A stretch of 7,377 bases of DNA from Candidatus Bathyarchaeota archaeon (GTDB lineage: Archaea > Thermoproteota > Bathyarchaeia > Bathyarchaeales > Bathyarchaeaceae), in contig JAOUJL010000068.1 in assembly GCA_029883255.1 (NCBI GenBank), positions 1 to 7,377 on the forward strand, given 5' to 3'. Made by a program: the position numbers and the translations under genes. The notes below the pieces were generated by a model, which was given only the letters and a program-made list of their open reading frames with translations, searched no databases and had not been told where the DNA came from. Shown here in pieces: positions 5,650 to 7,377 of the stretch. Numbering within the stretch: position 1 is the first letter of the stretch; each line of letters begins with the position of its first letter.

Positions 5650-5661
5650 TCGCGCGCGCGA
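5650..5661. repeat. (CG)5 palindrome between DUF169 and methyltransferase genes
   Basis: TCGCGCGCGCGA, a perfect 12-bp palindrome with the CG core at 5651-5660, 21 bp after the DUF169 stop. It is almost identical to the tract at 2055-2068. Confidence 0.8.
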
Positions 5662-5678
5662 AAAGTAGTAATACCTTG

Positions 5679-5687
5679 ATATAATCA
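5679..5687 (+). promoter_or_regulatory. TATA-like box for the methyltransferase gene
   Basis: GATATAATC, about 35 bp before ATG 5718, predicts a transcription start near 5708 and a leader of about ten bases. Only a weak ribosome site (GGGA) precedes the ATG, consistent with a short-leader mRNA. Confidence 0.4.
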
Positions 5688-5717
5688 TTATTCCAAGTTG
5701 GCGTGCGGGATTAGAAC

Positions 5718-6353
5718 ATGAAATTGAAACAATGGGATGAGATATACAAACGATATGGCAAGTTTTTTGTTAATCCACAGGAAGGTATGGAAAGAATTGT
5801 CGGTGTATTTAAGGAACACAACGTCAAGAAGGTTCTAGACTTAGGTTGCGGATCAGGAAGACATCTGATATTTTTGGCGGAACGTGGTTTTGAGGTTTAT
5901 GGTATTGACCTCGCTGAAACAGGGATCAAAATCGCGAAAGATTGGCTAGACGAAAAAGATCTTCACGTAGAGTTAAAAATAGGCTCTGTCTATGAGGAGT
6001 TGCCTTATGAGGACGATTTTTTTGACGCTGTAGTAAGCATTCGTGTGCTACACCACGCGAGAATCGGAGATATTAGGAAAGCAATCAAGGAGATACAAAG
6101 AGTACTGAAGTCAAGAGGTTTGATTTTCATAACTGTTCGCAAAAGAACTCCTAAAAAGAGAAGGTTGAAATTCATAGCACTCGACTCAAGAACTTACATT
6201 CCAGTAGAAGGCGATGAAAAAGACTTAATTCACTATCTTTTCAACAAGAGATTACTTAGAAGAGAGTTCAGAAATTTTGAAATTCACGACATTTGGGTTG
6301 ACCGAGAGAACTACTATTGCTTACTTGGGGAATCAAAAACTGCCCCCAAGTAG
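5718..6353 (+). CDS. Class I SAM-dependent methyltransferase
   Basis: Predicted 211-aa Rossmann-fold methyltransferase. Motif I VLDLGCGSGRHL (39-50) binds SAM; acidic motif II is EVYGIDLAETGI (59-70) with Asp64 expected to hold the ribose; motif IV is FFDAVVSIRVLHH (101-113); motif VI is LKSRGLIFITV (130-140). The layout fits the Methyltransf_11/25 small-molecule or protein methyltransferases, some annotated as TehB-like. The N-terminal WDEIYKRYGKFF (6-17) is a common lead-in of this group. The C-terminal part from about 141 is basic (RKRTPKKRR), then ends in strands consistent with the fold. Substrate cannot be inferred. The TAG stop lies 2 bp before the alternating tract that opens cassette B. 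Confidence 0.88.
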   Translation: MKLKQWDEIYKRYGKFFVNPQEGMERIVGVFKEHNVKKVLDLGCGSGRHLIFLAERGFEVYGIDLAETGIKIAKDWLDEKDLHVELKIGSVYEELPYEDDFFDAVVSIRVLHHARIGDIRKAIKEIQRVLKSRGLIFITVRKRTPKKRRLKFIALDSRTYIPVEGDEKDLIHYLFNKRLLRREFRNFEIHDIWVDRENYYCLLGESKTAPK

Positions 6354-6355
6354 AT

Positions 6356-6492
6356 CGCGCGTGCGTGCGTGCGCGTGCGGGTGTTGTATACGTACGTAAC
6401 TAAGGACGTAGGTGGAAACGTGGGTAGGAACGTGGAGAAGGGGGGAAGTGTGTGTGTTTGGGATTAAAATTTAATTCTCTCTCCTCTCTCTC
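6356..6492 (+). repeat. Composite intergenic repeat cassette, copy B
   Basis: Same module order as copy A: a 24-bp perfect alternating tract CGCGCGTGCGTGCGTGCG and on (6356-6379); the GTTGTATACGTACGTAAC joint; ACGTR motifs starting at 6394, 6406, 6418 and 6430 (12-bp steps); a G6 run (6440-6445) absent in copy A; AAGTGTGTGTGTTTGGG (6446-6462); ATTAAAATTTAAT (6463-6475); and an 18-bp pyrimidine run (6475-6492). TACGTAACTAAGGACGTA and GTGTGTGTTTGGGATTAAA are identical in the two copies. This copy lies between convergent gene ends, while copy A lies in a divergent gap, so a fixed promoter or terminator role is unlikely. Confidence 0.8.
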
Positions 6493-6521
6493 AAACACAC
6501 ACTTGACTTTTTATCATTTTT
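6450..6521 (+). terminator. Stem-loop and T-runs after the methyltransferase gene
   Basis: GTGTGTGTTTG (6450-6460) pairs perfectly with CAAACACACAC (6492-6502), enclosing the AT palindrome and pyrimidine run of cassette B. Two TTTTT runs follow (6508-6512 and 6517-6521), suitable for archaeal termination of plus-strand transcripts. Confidence 0.45.
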
Positions 6522-6572
6522 GGAAGAATCTTAGTTTGAATTTCAAGCCGAATCAACTCTTTACGAAAGGAA

Positions 6573-6585
6573 GGGGGCTTGAGGA
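6573..6585. repeat. 13-bp direct repeat GGGGGCTTGAGGA, copy 1
   Basis: GGGGGCTTGAGGA recurs at 7307-7319, where it forms the ribosome-binding region of the last partial gene. Here it is followed by AAACCGAAGG, resembling GTAACCGAAAA in that gene, but no ATG or open frame follows. It may be a decayed copy of that gene's 5' region. Confidence 0.35.
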
Positions 6586-6605
6586 AACCGAAGGCAAGGT
6601 GCTGT

Positions 6606-7136
6606 CTACTTAAGAAGAGCGATAATTATGCTAACAATAACACTGATAATGGTGAAGACTACAGTCAATTTTTCATATAGAGTCATTGATGGTTTTTTAA
6701 TCTTTGTAGATGGCGACGATAATGTTGGGTCGTAAATGGCTTCTGATGTTGAGTAATCAATTGAGACTGGTTCTCCATTTGATTTCAGTCTGGAGATGGT
6801 GCTTATTACATCTTTTTCTTTAATCGCTAGTTGTTGAGCAAGGAAACTAATTTTTACACGCGTACGTATGTGCGGACCACTTTTAAATATGCTCATCAAA
6901 TTCATCGGTGCCCTTTTGGCACCAATGATGAACACGGGAATTCCTACCACGGCTACAAATGGTCCTAGTATGAACACAAAAGAAAGAGTTGTCGTGTGCC
7001 AAGGATATATGCCTGTTTGTTCCGCTTGTTCATAAACACTGCGCGGTGTCATTATTATTCCGAAAAACCCAATTACGGTGAGAAGCACACCAAGTAGCAT
7101 CAAGATCTTGCCTTTCCGTTTTGTTATAAAACCCAT
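6606..7136 (-). CDS. Membrane protein with winged-helix-like cytoplasmic segment
   Basis: Predicted 176-aa protein with three hydrophobic segments: about 10-29, 52-73 and 156-175, the last ending at the C-terminus. Between helices 2 and 3, residues 90-137 (RVKISFLAQQLAIKEKDVIS at 93-112, then RLKSNGEPVSIDYSTSEAIYDP) read like the winged-helix segment of PCI or ArsR-type domains, with a helix-turn-helix followed by a wing. By charge (RKGK before helix 1, basic KIKKP before helix 3) this segment probably faces the cytoplasm. It could be a membrane-anchored transcription regulator or a scaffold. No matching family name is recognised. The start has only weak GGGAAG upstream. Codons 88-94 are encoded by a 20-bp alternating tract (6855-6874). 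Confidence 0.75.
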   Translation of the reverse strand: MGFITKRKGKILMLLGVLLTVIGFFGIIMTPRSVYEQAEQTGIYPWHTTTLSFVFILGPFVAVVGIPVFIIGAKRAPMNLMSIFKSGPHIRTRVKISFLAQQLAIKEKDVISTISRLKSNGEPVSIDYSTSEAIYDPTLSSPSTKIKKPSMTLYEKLTVVFTIISVIVSIIIALLK

Positions 7137-7196
7137 CTGCTACTTCCCGATATTTATTTTGTAGCTAAACTAATATCTTTTGCGCGTGATATAGAC

Positions 7197-7208
7197 AGCG
7201 CGCGCGCT
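7197..7208. repeat. (GC)5 palindrome in the last divergent gap
   Basis: AGCGCGCGCGCT, a 12-bp perfect palindrome with core 7198-7207, sits about 60 bp upstream of the minus-strand membrane protein gene. A shorter TGCGCGTG (7181-7188) lies nearby. The palindrome GGAATATTCC (7232-7241) lies on its other side and could be an operator. Confidence 0.75.
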
Positions 7209-7249
7209 TAGTTGGGCATATTTCTGTTCTTGGAATATTCCGGATTGGG

Positions 7250-7267
7250 AGTAGAATATTAAATATT
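7250..7267 (+). promoter_or_regulatory. Probable promoter of the partial gene at 7328
   Basis: AGTAGAATATTAAATATT contains a TATA-like AATATTAAATATT about 65-75 bp before ATG 7328; the start site would be near 7288. The AGTAGAATAT part repeats 2088-2097 upstream of the lectin-like gene. Confidence 0.35.
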
Positions 7268-7327
7268 GTGATATCCTATTGATTTTACCTGCAGGTTACA
7301 GACGAGGGGGGCTTGAGGATAAAAAAA

Positions 7328-7377
7328 ATGGTAACCGAAAACGAGAGTCATGTGTGTTCAAATCCTATTTGTAAAAG
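7328..7377 (+). CDS. Start of a Cys-containing protein, cut by the window end
   Basis: The frame from ATG 7328 reads MVTENESHVCSNPICK and runs off the window. C-S-N-P-x-C (Cys10, Cys15) resembles the first knuckle of small archaeal zinc-ribbon proteins. TTGAGGAT, about ten bases upstream, and the G-rich run before it serve as ribosome site, and a promoter-like sequence lies at 7250-7267. Only sixteen full codons are visible, so the call rests mainly on context. Confidence 0.5.
   Translation, partial: MVTENESHVCSNPICK

Noticed and set aside
6410..6435. Similarity of GGTGGAAACGTGGG to archaeal origin-recognition boxes
   Set aside because: The match covers only the GGAAAC core, no Cdc6/Orc1 gene is in the window, and the stretch is better explained as part of the 12-bp phased units.
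7356..7365. GTTCAAATCC resembling a tRNA T-loop
   Set aside because: The flanking bases do not form a T-stem (GTGTG against CCTAT), and no D- or anticodon arm is found upstream.

Overview
The window looks archaeal. Protein starts carry strong Shine-Dalgarno matches (GGAGGTGAT at 3331-3339, GGAGGTGA on the minus strand at 4429-4436, GGAGG at 2201-2205). Several genes have AT-rich TATA-like boxes about 25-40 bp upstream with short or no leaders. The protein families are also common in archaea: a flavodoxin of the Flavodoxin_5 type, DUF169, DUF6326, PxKF-type secreted proteins and membrane winged-helix proteins. The moderately AT-rich composition and family mix resemble Bathyarchaeia-like sediment archaea. 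That placement is inference; no rRNA or marker gene is present.

Layout: a flavodoxin-domain protein (31-588, minus); a gap with a doubtful small ORF (763-897) and the first copy of a composite repeat cassette (846-984); an alpha/beta hydrolase (1203-2054, plus); a secreted lectin-like protein whose ConA-like domain appears to interrupt a PxKF domain (2215-3207, plus); a four-helix membrane protein of DUF6326 type (3346-3735, plus); a secreted acidic protein of unknown function (3821-4420, minus); a 543-bp gap with inverted repeats (4421-4963); a DUF169 protein (4964-5629, plus); a class I SAM-dependent methyltransferase (5718-6353, plus); the second cassette copy (6356-6492); a three-helix membrane protein with a winged-helix-like segment (6606-7136, minus); and the start of a Cys-containing protein running off the end (7328-7377, plus).

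The genes do not form an obvious pathway or operon. Gaps are long and most genes show their own promoter or ribosome-binding signal, so they look like independent transcription units. Three products are predicted to be secreted or membrane-embedded, and a fourth is membrane-anchored.

The most unusual content lies between the genes. Every gap holds an alternating C/G tract, often (CG)4-5 and sometimes 2 bp after a stop codon, whereas no CGCGCG run was found inside the predicted genes. In two gaps the tract heads a composite cassette: CG-rich tract, four ACGTR motifs spaced exactly 12 bp apart, a (TG)n run, an AT palindrome and an 18-bp pyrimidine tract. Two plus-strand genes also share a near-identical 20-bp promoter element.
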